Below are positions 22,558-35,400 of a DNA stretch of 47,189 nt, piece after piece. Numbering within the stretch: the first letter of the stretch is position 1; each line of letters begins with the position of its first letter. The translations under genes were made by a program, and so were the position numbers. The stretch is from Phoronis australis (lineage: Eukaryota > Phoronida > Phoronidae): NCBI GenBank assembly GCA_002633005.1, contig NMRA01000456.1:318631-365819 (forward strand). Direction: 5' to 3'. A model generated the notes under the pieces. That model made no database searches. It had not been told where the DNA came from and was given only the letters and a program-made list of their open reading frames with translations.

Positions 22558-22563
22558 TTTATT
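22558..22563 (-). terminator. Candidate poly-A signal for EMI-collagen gene
   Basis: TTTATT on the plus strand is AATAAA on the minus strand, about 0.7-0.9 kb beyond either possible stop codon. Weak call based only on the hexamer. Confidence 0.25.
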
Positions 22564-23267
22564 CATGATAGAGAAGTATCACCATCCAAATGCTTTAATA
22601 TTTTAAAATTCTACATCATAGCTACCATATCAGACATGTGGTGAAAAATAGTGGGCATTCACAAGAACATGCGAAGGATTTGAACATGCAAAAAGATCAC
22701 TTTTGACATTTTGTTTGTCTAAAATTGATAAGATTGCACTGTTTGTGAAAATGAACTTGTGTGAAATTTACATACATATTTTGAAACAAATCGTCTAGCT
22801 TAATATTTTGGAAGTCTTGGTGGATATAGAAAATATAAATTAGTATGAAATTTGGACAGCAGTCTTCTTAGAACTCCCTGGGGTTTTGTGACTGTTTGAC
22901 ATTTGTATAATGTGACACTCCAGGGGGCAGAGGGATGCATAGCCTTGGTACCAAGCTGTATACTAAATATATTTTGACGACAGCTAGCTGGCTGGCTAGG
23001 GGAAGTGTCCCATTGAATTATAAAGTTTGCGGCGAGTTAGCTGAAACATAAGGCAGCTCTTGCGCTAACATTTAGAGTTTTGTTACCCCCCCCCTTTCAG
23101 TTTTAAGAACAGTCGTGTTGGTCGTTTACCTTACATACTGTTCGTTTTTTTTGATTTTGAAACTCGTACGCATAACAGGCGCGTTGGTTTATGACCACAC
23201 TTATCCAATACACATTCGGCCAACCGTATGAATAGCGACTAGCTCACATAAATCTGTCACGACGCCA

Positions 23268-23436
23268 TCAAGCCTTTGATGTGCCGAGGAAGTCGCTAGA
23301 TACTCTGGGGTGAATAGTGCACGCTTTCTCGTCCACTTGCGTATCCTGTTTTGCGTAAGAGTTGCCTAATGAATCAAGTGTGTCATTCATATGAACAGTA
23401 ATAGTCCGATGTTGTGGCCAATTATTTGAAGTCCGC
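23268..23436 (-). CDS. Possible alternative last exon of EMI-collagen gene
   Basis: Open frame of 55 full codons to TGA at 23270-23268, with [20 protein letters not shown] near the start and no recognised domain. Reached in phase 2 from 23984-23906. The competing solution uses acceptor CACAG at 23439 in phase 1, adds EADFK and stops at TAA 23424-23422. The second is simpler because the first AG downstream of a branch point is usually used. Confidence 0.3.
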
Positions 23437-26400
23437 CTCTGTGCAGTCAACAATCTTCAGCATATTTTTCTGTTGTCATCTGACATAACTTCATGTCTAG
23501 CTAGTTGTATAACTATTTTCACCACTTCCCTCACTCCACCCATCCTCTCCGTTAAGAATTTTTACTTTTTTCTTCTGCTTTCCTGCAAAAAGACAACGCG
23601 TAGTAAAATTCCAGAAACTGGTAAAATTTCTTGGATGTCTGTCACCGACAATGAAAGTAACATAGCTTTTTTATTCTAAAGTGGATCACGTGTGATTTGT
23701 GCCAGTGTTCATGATGTTTCTCATATTCGGACACCATACCTATTGGATAACAAGGTTAGAAATTACTGGTAACACGGCCTTATTACAGAGCGCTTTGGTG
23801 TAACTTAATCACACGGCCTGATGTCCGTTTATTTCGCATCAGTTCTGTCATCTCTGAATTGGTTGTATTTGAGAATTCAAGCGAGTTTGGTGCAATTGTG
23901 CTCACGTGACGTAAGCTCTTGGCAGAGTTTGGCTACAAAAAGCACTTGGCACGTTGAACACCCTCAGGATAGTCTTCGTAAGTCCTGTCCCCAAATTAAC
24001 AAACAGGTTAAAGATATACGGAAACAGAATGACGTCATGGTAAATTCCCGTGGGGACGCTCTAGTGTCACTGAAGATTTGAAGTATCAGTTATCTTGAAA
24101 TGCTTTCTGCGATGCCATCTTCCCCCATTTCTATTCGCCCCCCCCTCCCCCTGTCTATAATATTTTCTAGCTATTTTGATAAAAAAGTCTCATTTCTGTG
24201 TAAGTTTTACCTAAATAGATCTGCCTCGTTCTCTTTATAAAACTATTCGGAAAGACGTAACACCACGGTGTGTTGTCTGGCCCACTGGGTTAATACTATA
24301 GTTTGTAACTTTCCATCTTTGGAACACAGTTGTTTTATACGAGTTCGGTAGAGCCCCTGTACTTACCAATTTTGGATATGTGCTTCTCCATTTCAGATAA
24401 TTTTGACTTGAGTAAGTTGACTTGACCCATGACCTCAGATTCCAGAGCTGTGATTTGTCGCTTAAGAAAACTGAGGGCTTCAATCTAAGCAAGAAGACAG
24501 TCGCGAAAGTCATTCAAAGGCTTCTTGAAAGTTTGCGAATGAAATGCATCGTCATTATATACATGTACCCAAGGGAAATGATTCCAAAGTTGATTTCGTA
24601 TTCACTGTTTACTACGTATGTCAATTTGGTGGAAAGCGTTTGAGGCTTGTTCATACAGGAAAAATAAAGCAGCGATGTCGTTTCTAAAGTACTTCGAGGC
24701 AAGCACTGCTGCTTTTTATAGAGTTGTGAGCTACGTCAAAATCGCCAAAGTTAAAAATGAATAAACTATTAAAGTTTACGGCAGCGAATCCAGTCTTAGA
24801 AGCAATTGATAGACTCAACTTGGTTCATTGTGTGAATAGTTTAAAATTAGAACGCTATGGGGCGTACCTCAGAGATGTACTTCTGAGAAAAACCGCACTG
24901 GTGTATCCTGGTTCAAAAAGTTGTCAAAATTTCATATCACGGCAATTCGCATATCGGAAACGTTATCTTGGCGAATGTATATCAGTTTTCCGTACAAGTT
25001 CGATTTTCCTTCTTGTGTGTCTATCATACCGTTTATTTGATGACTACGACACACTGGTCGCCATGTATTGTGAGATATTTCGTCGTTAATGGCTATTGCA
25101 AAGTGTTTAGTAAAAAAGATACTGCGGAGTGGGCCAGTTTTGTCAACTTAGCCACTTACATCTTTGCGAGTAATACAACTTACATTAGTATTGCCGGGTT
25201 CTCCCTTAGCTCCCGGGAACCCACTTTCGCCTTTAGCACCTATAATGCCTGGTTCACCCTTCTCGCCTTTCGGACCTGGCTCTCCAGGACGGCCGGGTAT
25301 TCCCTGAAGGCCTGGCAACCCTGGTCTGCCGGCTGGTCCCCGTGGTCCTCTGACAGCTAGCGATCCGCTCCCACCGCCACGGCCTGGTGGTCCGCGTGGA
25401 CCCGGGAGTCCGCGAGGCCCACGCAGTTGTTCCATTCTGGGAAGGTCTTCCCGAAGTTGCTTTAAGAGGATGTTACGTAGTTCGGCCGTTATTCTCTCAA
25501 CGGACGGGTCACGGCCTGGAGGACCGCGCGGTCCCGGTATACCCCGCGGACCAGGCCTCCCAGGCGGCCCTGTTGATCCTGCCGGACACTGACAGTGTTG
25601 GCGTGAATGCCTTTGTTGAGTCAGCCTCGTGAAGTAATCAACCTATGTTTATAAAACATAATTGTTACTCAAACACGGAAACATTAATTAGAAAATTTGG
25701 CCTTTTTAGACTAGTAAATCAAGCGCTACTATGACGCCGCTGTATGCTTAGGCACACTTTCCGGGAAAATAAGATGTTTCGATCTTTTGGAATACAAAAA
25801 TGAAATCCGTGATGTCGTATATCTGCATAAATTTGCATCTTTCTGTGTTGTTTGTCAACGTCATTAGTGCACGCTTGCGACATACTTTAACAAGTTCATG
25901 CCGCTGTAAAAAGTAATCACCGGCGTAGTAACTTTTTTGCGTGTGTGAGACATCTCGGTAATTGTCAATGTCGATTTTGTTCGGTAAATGGTCAAGAACA
26001 GCACACCAAATGAGCATTTTATGTGGTTTGCAGGGAAAACTAGGTGATTCTACGGGCTAAATTGTGAACGACCGGGAGAATGGGTGACGAGGACAAATTT
26101 GTTGAAGACCGCGAGAGGGACGAGAGAGTTTGCACTGTAAAATAGCTATTGCAGCCACGGTTGGAGTAAGGGTGAAGTGAGTGACTACAGTATATGAAGA
26201 AGGCGTAGGAGAAATTCGTGGCTTCTGTTTTGGAAACTTTAGTACGATTCAAACAATCTGCGATGTACCTTTCTTTGTAAATCGTTCATTTTCTTATTGA
26301 ATTCTCCATACAAGTTTGTGCCATAGGATAGTTCGATTGCGTTCGAGTCTCGAAGCAGTGTACGGCCATTGGAGTTTCTGCGGTCTGCCTGTTGGCTTGA

Positions 26401-29400
26401 TGTTTCGAATCGTCTACCGTTGGTGGTTGGTCGACGTTTGTGTTGACTGGTAATGAGGACTCCCCCTCGTGGCAGTCTTGGAGTTGGGGGCGGGACTTGG
26501 CTTTCTGTTTGTGTCCCAAATCCTGAAGTACAGAAGACGTTGTTTATTGCACACGCTGTATCAAATTTAATATCCCCGGAAGGCGACTTTTTACCCACCA
26601 TTCATTCCGTTCCAGCAGAATCAGTTTTGTTTATCATATTTGTCATTTGTTATTCGCCCGAAAAGGTCATTTCCTTTTGGTAATGCTTGAAAACACTGCT
26701 GTCAACGGCCATGATAACGCAATATTCATTATTTCAAGACACTGGTGTTTATCTTTAAGGCTTACGTAAACATAGCAATAAACATTTTTACTTTTAAAAA
26801 ATTCAACACTTGTTGCTCGTAACATACCGAATAAACAAACACTTTGTTCCGCCAGACCCAGCATAAACTACTTGACGATCAATGAGTGGCAATCATCCAG
26901 CGCCTATTTCTCGCCAATGTCTACTGGTGGTGGTGGTGTATTCGGAACTAAGTAATTCTACATAAAGATTGTAAAGCGCCTTTTTGGCGTATTTTGTACT
27001 CTTACAATGTACACACTGGAACAATTTTAGTTACAGTTTTGCTTGAGTTACTGTTTTGCATGTCCAGATGTCTCTCCATAAGCGGCGCAGCAGTGAAAAA
27101 TGGTTTAGCCCCCTTAGCCCCCGCTTATATAGACCACTGATGATGTGCGGCGTATCACTGAAAAAGTGAGAGGGCTATAGCCCCCCTCCCCCAGCCCCGC
27201 TGCCCATGCTCTCAAGACCAGATAATTTACAGCTGGAACCCTACCATACAGCTAGCACCCTACTTTACAACTAGAACCCTACCTTACAGCCGTACTAGAC
27301 TTTTTGTTCTCTTGTCTGATAATAGTCCTTACTATGACAGGGTTCTATTTCCGAAGCTATCAGCGACTTAAGAAAACGCTTCAGACTTTGTTATGGTTGG
27401 CCAAGTTTAAAATTGCGAATTTGAAAATGACTCGTGTACCTATTGCCTGTGACTGAGTATGATACCGATTTTACGAGAGTAAAACTGACGAAACCTGCCG
27501 CAAATAAACTTAAGTAACCCATTTGTATTTTTATACTTACCCGCAATCTTCTTTTCACAATCGTTACCAAAGTAACCAGGGCAGCAGCGCCATCTGTTTT
27601 CGGTTTTCAATTTGTATACTGTTCGATAAGACGGTCGTTGCATCAACCTAAAAAGAATATTTTACGAAACATAGTTGTAGACAAGATCAACGGAACGCAC
27701 CGGGAATTTGATCAACAACACTGTCGTGTCCTTAATATTTCAAATAGTGGTCTAATATTACGTGAATAAACTTGTGCATCATTTAAAGGCACGGGTGGTT
27801 GTCCTTAGAACGAACACGAGCTTTACTGAATGTCTTGTGGTCAATTCTCCGTACTCTTACTTTAGTCGAAACATTTCAACCTCTACTTTCGCTCCCTGGT
27901 CGCCACCGCTTTTGCCCCTTCCCCCGGTCTCCACCTGTTGCATCACTATACTCCGCGGTCGTCGCGAAACGCCGACATTCATTAGCTTCCCGGTACATCC
28001 TCATTGAACTCTTACGTGTAGACTGCAAAGCGAATCATTTCAGTTTGATTTTGGTAGCAGTCGCTCGCCCAGCTGACACCGCTTCCTACGTCTTTATCCC
28101 GTGCTACCCGGTCTTTAGTTTATTATCAGGTGCGAACCCATCTGTGTAGGTAAGTGCGATTTTTACGAGAAAAAATAAATAATTAGACGAAATGAAAAAC
28201 TTAAATAGCGTTTTTGGGATTTCATCCTGAAGGTTTATATCAAACGAAATTTGTCTATGTTATTGAAACCGTTGTTTTTATGTGAATGTACATTTCTTTT
28301 TTGCTAAATTTTACAAAAAGACTTGACCTCGTGACCAACTTGATGGCAGAAATCAAATTCTGCAGGCTTACTTCTTTCACAAACTATATGCTTTAATCTA
28401 CAGTGTTGTAGATATTTGTCCAAATACAAGGTGTCCACGAATTTATGATACCGGATAAAGTGAGTAGACCTTTTATGTAAACAACATATATATAAACCAT
28501 ACATTTCTGGAAACTAGAGAAGATAAGAAATCTAATAATGAAAACTACAAGTCTCTAGCTCTACTGGCTACAAAGTAATCGTCATTTAGATAATATGCTC
28601 CAGATGGGAGCCCTTCTGCTGGAGGCACACTTGGATTCTCCGAGCAAAGTGATTCATGACCCTGCAGTACTCCTCCTTTGATACAGCTTAGATTTCTCTG
28701 GTGATTGCTTCCTTGAGATCTGGAATGGTTCTGGGGTTGTCCTTGTATACCTTTTCCTTCAGATATCCCCATAAGTAAAAATCTGGATGTTCAGATCAGG
28801 GGAATGAGGCGCCCATTCTGGATTGCGCCCACGGCTGATGAGACGACCAGGGAATTTGCTGTCCAGTCACTCCAGAGTGACGGTGGCTGTATGAGGGGTA
28901 GCCCCATCCTGCTGGAACCACTCTATATTCCTCCTCACCCTGTTTACACCTCTTCTATTTCTAATTCTTCCCAAAACCTGTAGAGGATCTCCAGGTAGCG
29001 TCCACTGGTTAACGGAGTGATTTCTTGGGACTATGTCCCACTGACTCTTGTAGTCTAGCAATATTTTCTGGAGATCTTACAGTAAGTGTTCTGCCAACTC
29101 TGCTACGAGACTTCTCCCCCGTATCACTCATTGTCCCTACAGTCTCAAATTTATTTACCCAGCGATAGTTCTGCATTTTGTGGGGTATTTGTTACGATCG
29201 TATTTTGGCGAAACTGAGCGATTGAATATTTGAAGGATTTTTTTTTCATTTTTTTCAACCACGCAGAGAATTTTTAGTTCTTTGGTGAATGGCATTCTTG
29301 ATAGGTGATAGGTTTCTTAACTTCTCAGCTCCTTAAATCTGATGCAGAAAGTGAAAATGTTAAAAAATAAAAAGTTAGAAGCATTTTAGTCGGTATCATA

Positions 29401-32400
29401 AAGTCGTGGACACCCTGTACATAGAGTTGTTGATCAGGTGCGGTGTACCAAGTGGGACTTCACATTTACAACGGAGGCATGTAAAGAAATGGTTATTATA
29501 GCAGTAAAAACTATACCTTGTGTATGCATTTTTAAAAGGTGTATTTACCCACTCTCTTAAGAAGAAGATCCACTTGCCTTTGTGTTCTGCACTTTCGACA
29601 GTAGCGCCAGATAGGTCTGCGTTCTGTGTATACCCACCCTTATAAGAAGCACCCATTACGTTTGTGTCGTAAAAAGCACCCTGATGTTTGTGTCCCACAA
29701 ACGTGCCGCCTTCGTAAGAAAGTCCATTTAAGTTAGAGTTCTGCAAATACCAACCCTCGTATAGTTCAATCCATGCTTTTGTTTTCAATTTTAAAATTTG
29801 ACCAAATTGTAATAATGATGTAAAGCAATACCTACTGTTGTTTTTTACAAGGGTACGTGTAGCCACCGGCGTATTGACACGTCGTCCAATCAACGTGCAT
29901 GTATGTTTTAGTCCCGTGCCTTTCTTTGGTAGAGACGCGTGTTGTGACGGGATACCTGCACCATCGCCTATAAAGGAAAGTTTCATATTATTGTATGTAG
30001 CCTTGTATGACAGCGAAACACCTAAAGGCAATAAAAACGAAAGAAGGTCCTTGTATTGTTGTTGGTACATTTGAAGCGTGGTGCAAAAGTACTTTGGACG
30101 CCTACCCGTCATTTAATAAAAATTTCCTATTGTTTAATAATTGCATTTCCTAATCAGACATTTAGGTGGAGCACCGATGCCAGAGAAGACATGTTTCCTC
30201 AAAACAAATTCCTCAATTTTTTCAGTTCCTCTGCAGGAGTCCAGGTGGTTCCCCGACGTAGGGAGAACAATGCGAAATTGAATAAGACTAAAATTAAAAT
30301 AGTTTGTATGACTAGGGTTTTCAAAGGTATCTTTGTTTTGAACTGTTTCGTAAAAGTGAAATGCCAAGTGCCGCATGATTTTTTGATCGTGCAATTCTAG
30401 ACACTTATTCGATTGTTTAATTAAAGGCATGCCCTATTTCGAGTTAATGTTTTTAAGAATATCAAAAAGTCATACTCAGTATCTATTATGAAGCATGCGC
30501 TGCGATGTCCCCTTAAAGAGTAATGAATCTCGGCTAAATATATGACTTGAGGAGACAAACATAGTAGACAAAACTCAGTTCAACGAGACATCTCACCTAC
30601 AGCACATTCTATAAAGAGACAACAGTATAGTTTCGTGCCATGTGACGTCATGAACAGACAACTTTGATAAGTCTATGTGGGTCTGAGCCGACTTAACCTT
30701 CTTCCCTTTTTATGCAACCACATATTTACATGTGGGCACTTTATGCCGTCAGCTCTGTCCTTCCGTCCGTCCGTCTGTCCGTCCGTTGTGCCGTATCTCC
30801 AAAACCCCTTTATGTATGTTCACGACAAATTTTGTTGATGTGTTCCGTTCGCGGGTGGGACGGCATAAGCGAATTTTCGAACGTATCTAACTAGCAGTGT
30901 GCCCCCTAGTAGCAATTATATGTTTTCTGTTTTCCTCTGTATCTCTTGAGTTCTTTTATTTTGATGGATTTTTATGAAATTTGGATAATTGGTTTCTGTT
31001 AGTGAGGCGATGACACATTTTCGTTTACAGATGAATTTGGCGTAGTGTACTTCTCCTAGTGGCCGTTTTTTTCAGTTCTATTTTAGTCGTCCACCGGCCA
31101 AACCACTCTAAGAATCGTTATCAAAATTGGTAAATGTGTTCCTGCTAGTAAGAGCGAGGTTGACGATTTTTGGACAGATTGGCTATTGTGGCGCCCCCTT
31201 TGGCAGTTTTTTATTTACATCCGCAGCTGTTTCTTTCTGCAGGATCTTCTTGAAACGTGGCAAATGTGTCGGACAACAGATGACGACGTTTGGACGTTTC
31301 TGACTTTCACTAGATGGTAGATGTAGAATTGGAGACACTGTGCCATATTTATGTTACCACATGAAGTAATGAAATTTAACCTTGTTACAAAATCTTATTC
31401 CACGAAACGCTAGTGTAAGATTTCCTGGCAATTATACGTACCACTTGATTTTAATAAACAGATTTAACTTTAAGCAAGCAAATAAAAGCCTAGTTTACAA
31501 TGGGATCCGGAACTTACTTAGTTAAAACGGCACTTCCCATGCACTGGGGAATGTCGTCACAGAAACTCCACAAACAAAGATTGGCGAACACATGTACGTC
31601 AAACCGGCAGACATTTCCTGTCTTCGTCCATGTGACTGCATTAATTTTTTCTTGAGGTGGAAATCGCTTAACTGCTGTTTTTTCCTCATATAACGCTTGA
31701 AAGTAAACTTCACCCATTTTAGGTGCAATTCCATTCAGAACCAGACCTCGTCTGTCCGTGTTTAGACCAAAAGAAACTATTTCACCCCACTTGAGCTTCG
31801 TTTAACGATCGTTTTCCCTTGCCATTAGCCGGCCACAGACATGTTCTGATTTCTGTGACTGAGTAGAAAACCCTATTTGTTTATAAGTAATTGCAATAAG
31901 CGTAAAGGTATCATGTCAAGCGAGGCCATGTGTTGATCAATGATGAAATCGTCTCGGATGAGAGTTGGACACTGTTCGAACTGACTGCACTGTTGGAAGG
32001 TCTGTCATTCTGGAACCCCACCCATGCGCTCAAGGTTTCAATTTCCACCAGCTGCTGCCCTAGCAAGATTTTCGTCTTTAGCTGCCACAATTTTTTGGCT
32101 GTTTTCAACCTCTTAAACGCATGTACACGTCATAACCACCATCACTTTTAAGTATGAAACGGGATGAAGCTTCAGCACTTACAAATACGTCTTTTACACT
32201 GGACGCCACTAAAGATTTATTCGGCACTAATGTTTTTGCGACCATGCCATTCCAACGCAGATTGTGGGGAGGTAATGCTGGGTGTTGTGATGAACTTAGT
32301 TAACAGCTACTAACAATAGATTGTAAAGCCTTGTTGGCATTATTGGTTTTCGTTTGGTGAATGCTGTTAAGTTCGCAGGACTCTGGCGTTATTTAAAAAA

Positions 32401-35400
32401 TGCCCGGCGTTTATGAGTAACAGGTTTGTTGCAAACACAGAGCCAGGCATTTTCATTGAAAGTATGCCAAACTGGAATTGTCGGGAGCAAGCTTTTGGAG
32501 GTGTTTGTATGTTACATTTGATCGTTTGTCCATTTAGAAATTTAAGCTAGTTTATGTTCGCACTTGAGAGCGGAAAGTCTTTTTCAATTCCAGTTGGTAA
32601 TTCGTACAAGACGAAACATTTTCCTGTGTCCAATCATTTTAGCTACGCACGTTCTCAGGATATATACGTCCCGACAGCTTGGGTGAGATAATTACTTTCA
32701 ATGTTAGTGAATAGCTTCTGAATCACTGGTGCACATTGCATTTTTCAAACATGGAAATGGTCAATCGGTTAATTATTGGTATGGCAACGCTTCGTTATTT
32801 GAGGTACACAAACATCAGGAGTCCAAATAATTTGTGAATGCAGAGAAATCGAAAAACAATTTTACCAATTAACCCCCAAATGATCTGCTTTCAATGTCAA
32901 TCACATTGTAGTGAAGTCTGAATGCGAGAGAACTTGACCGCCCATGAATACAGATTTAAATTAAGATACTTCAAATATGAGTTGAAACAAAGGCTTGGAC
33001 ATTTTTGGCGCAACTTGTGTGGCGTTAAACTAAACAGTAGCTCTCTGTATGGGACATTGTTTCTCATTGACTAGTGTAAGCGTCATTAGCTACTCATTAA
33101 CTAATGAGCGTGATATTTAGTAATTAACCTATAACGATCCAATTAGATACCTCGTTATCATATGGCAAGTTCAAAGAGAATACCAACTTAAAAACATAAA
33201 TAACTTTGTTAATTTGCAATTTTAAACTTGCTAACGCCCAAGCAGAGGCCAGTAGCAGTTTCTGATGACTGGTATGTGCTTTATTGTTTCTTACTGTTTA
33301 GAAGACACATTGAGTTTTAACCAGCTAACGAAAAGTGAACAATTCAGTTGGAATACGGCCACAGTTCTGAGCTGAAATGTACGCAACCACACACACACAT
33401 ACATGCACAATATTTAAAGCTGCTCTAAACCCACGTTCTGTGTACACAACCACACACGCGCGCGCGCGTGCACGCACACACGCACACAATGCACAATATT
33501 TAAAGCTGCTCTAAACCCACCTTCTGTGTACACAACCACACACGCACGCACGCACGCGCGCGCACACACAATGCACAATATTTAAAGCTGCTCTAAACCC
33601 ACCTTCTGTGTACACACACACACACACGCGCGCGAGCGCGTGCGCACACACACAAACAATATTTAAAGCTGCTTTAAAACCGCCTGCTGTGGCAGAAACT
33701 GTTGGTTTACACCATTTACCGCTATAAAATCGATCTTATTCAACTTGTTCCTTACTCAAATGAGAATTGAGTCTTCACTCTTGCGAAGAACTGCCTGTTC
33801 AATGTTGCTCGAAACAAGCGCCGACAAGTCAATATATGTAGAGCCTCGTCTCCATCAACAACGACCTGTCAGGTCTTTCAAAACCAGAAATCACATCTAT
33901 TTTGACTACCTGTGAGACCAGTTTCATAACGCAAAGTGGTCTAAATCATAAGTTACGGGGTTCATAGTCGCTATAGAGGATGATGAAAACTAATGTATTG
34001 AATGTGAATGTCATCTTGGTAAGTGCGAGAATGTTTTTAGCTATGAATATTCGATAGTAATACAGTTTTCAGTTAGACATGGTCGTCGTTCGGGGTGTCC
34101 ATCGTGAAGCGAGGACATACTCGACAGTGTTTACCTAAGCATCAAATGCGTCACATAGCATTTGCCGTGCGGAGGAAAAGCTAGTGTTTGAGTTACTTGA
34201 AACTACTTTACCATCAACTTTCCGTTAAGTCGTAGTCTTCAGATAACCTTAAAGCTCAGGAACTTCCGAGTAACTCAGTCTGCTCGTCTAGACCGAGCAC
34301 GATTTTTGGCGTTCAGCCGAACTGCCCATGTTTATCATATTCCCAATGGAACGTATATTCTAGTGTATATTTTGGGGCTGGTATTTAGATCTTGGTTTTA
34401 GTTGTTTACGTTGCAGATTTGATAAGCGAAAACAAAACAAAATCGTTAGCAAACTGAGATTGTTACGCTTTACATATGCCAAGATACCCAAAAAGTGACT
34501 AACGTAAATGAAAAATCGTGCCAATACAAATAAAAATGTACGTACTAGAAGCTCCAGATTCCGTACGAAGCCAACAAAACGAAATATGAGAATATTCAGC
34601 GCCTTTCACGCTCCTTCCCAGCTCATAAATTAAATACTCGACTGCAGCATTTAGAGTACGAAATTACTTAGGCATTCGCTGGCTCAACAAGAAAATTTAC
34701 TGATCTCATTTAGTAGCAGTGTAAGTACAGTACAGTAAAATAAAATAATCGTTGGAATTTCAAACATTGATTTGACTGAGTGACGATAATCTCTGAGGTA
34801 GTTATTTGTTTGTTTAGAAACATGAAAACAAAAATAATTACATTTTGAGTCTGTCACCCAGGCAGTGATTCAACTCCTGAGACAAGCTATATGATTACCG
34901 CTTTGCTGCTTCGCTTTAAGTTATTCGGGGAGTCATTCTCGGAATATTTAATTTCATACGTGGTATACATATTTGTCTGTTTTGTCTGTTTTAAATGTAT
35001 CGTTAAATATTAGGCCTTTAGTATTGTTTAGAGCACAACTGAAACTTTCGATGCTCTTTTCCAAAAATTGGTGATTTCGATGTTTATCGACTTGGGGCAG
35101 AATACCTAATACCACGGCTCCATTTCACTAAATAAACGCCCTAGGAAAAAAATGGACAAAAGCAGATTATTCACACCGACTTCCAATATGCCAGTTCATT
35201 AGCTTTGTTATTGTAATGTCCTCAGTGAACATTACGACAGCCGCTTGGGTAATTGGAAACTAAAACTTTAATCAGCTTTAATTACTAAGACGTCTTGAAA
35301 CGATATCATGGTGCCTGTGCCACAGTCGTTAAAGCCATCATTTCAATGGCGAATTTAGAGAACAGTTTTTAATGAAAACTGTAAGCAAAAATGCCAAAAA

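Larger units (their letters stand above)
19577..23421. other. Convergent 3' flanks of OPLAH and the EMI-collagen gene
   Basis: No gene recognised. AATAAA on the plus strand occurs at 20001-20006 and 21220-21225 (candidate OPLAH poly-A signals). The minus-strand equivalent TTTATT occurs at 22558-22563. A C run at about 23085-23094 and a small repeat at 21949-22052 are the only structures noted. Confidence 0.6.

Noticed and set aside
24757-25360. Plus-strand frames of 110 and 130 codons
   Set aside because: They lie antisense to the EMI-collagen gene; the second is largely the reverse of the Gly-X-Y exon.
26040-26252. Minus-strand Ser-rich frame after the EMI-collagen linker exon
   Set aside because: The linker exon's phase-0 donor joins directly to 25642 in phase 0, so no extra exon is needed here.
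29396-30112. A single 238-residue protein on the minus strand
   Set aside because: The EMI exon at 29967-29836 is read in another frame with proper splice sites and diagnostic residues, so the full-length frame is at least partly chance. Only the pentapeptide-like part is kept as a query.
31911-32151. Opposing open frames on both strands near 32000
   Set aside because: No domain, and not needed to join EMI-collagen exons 1 and 2, whose phases already match.
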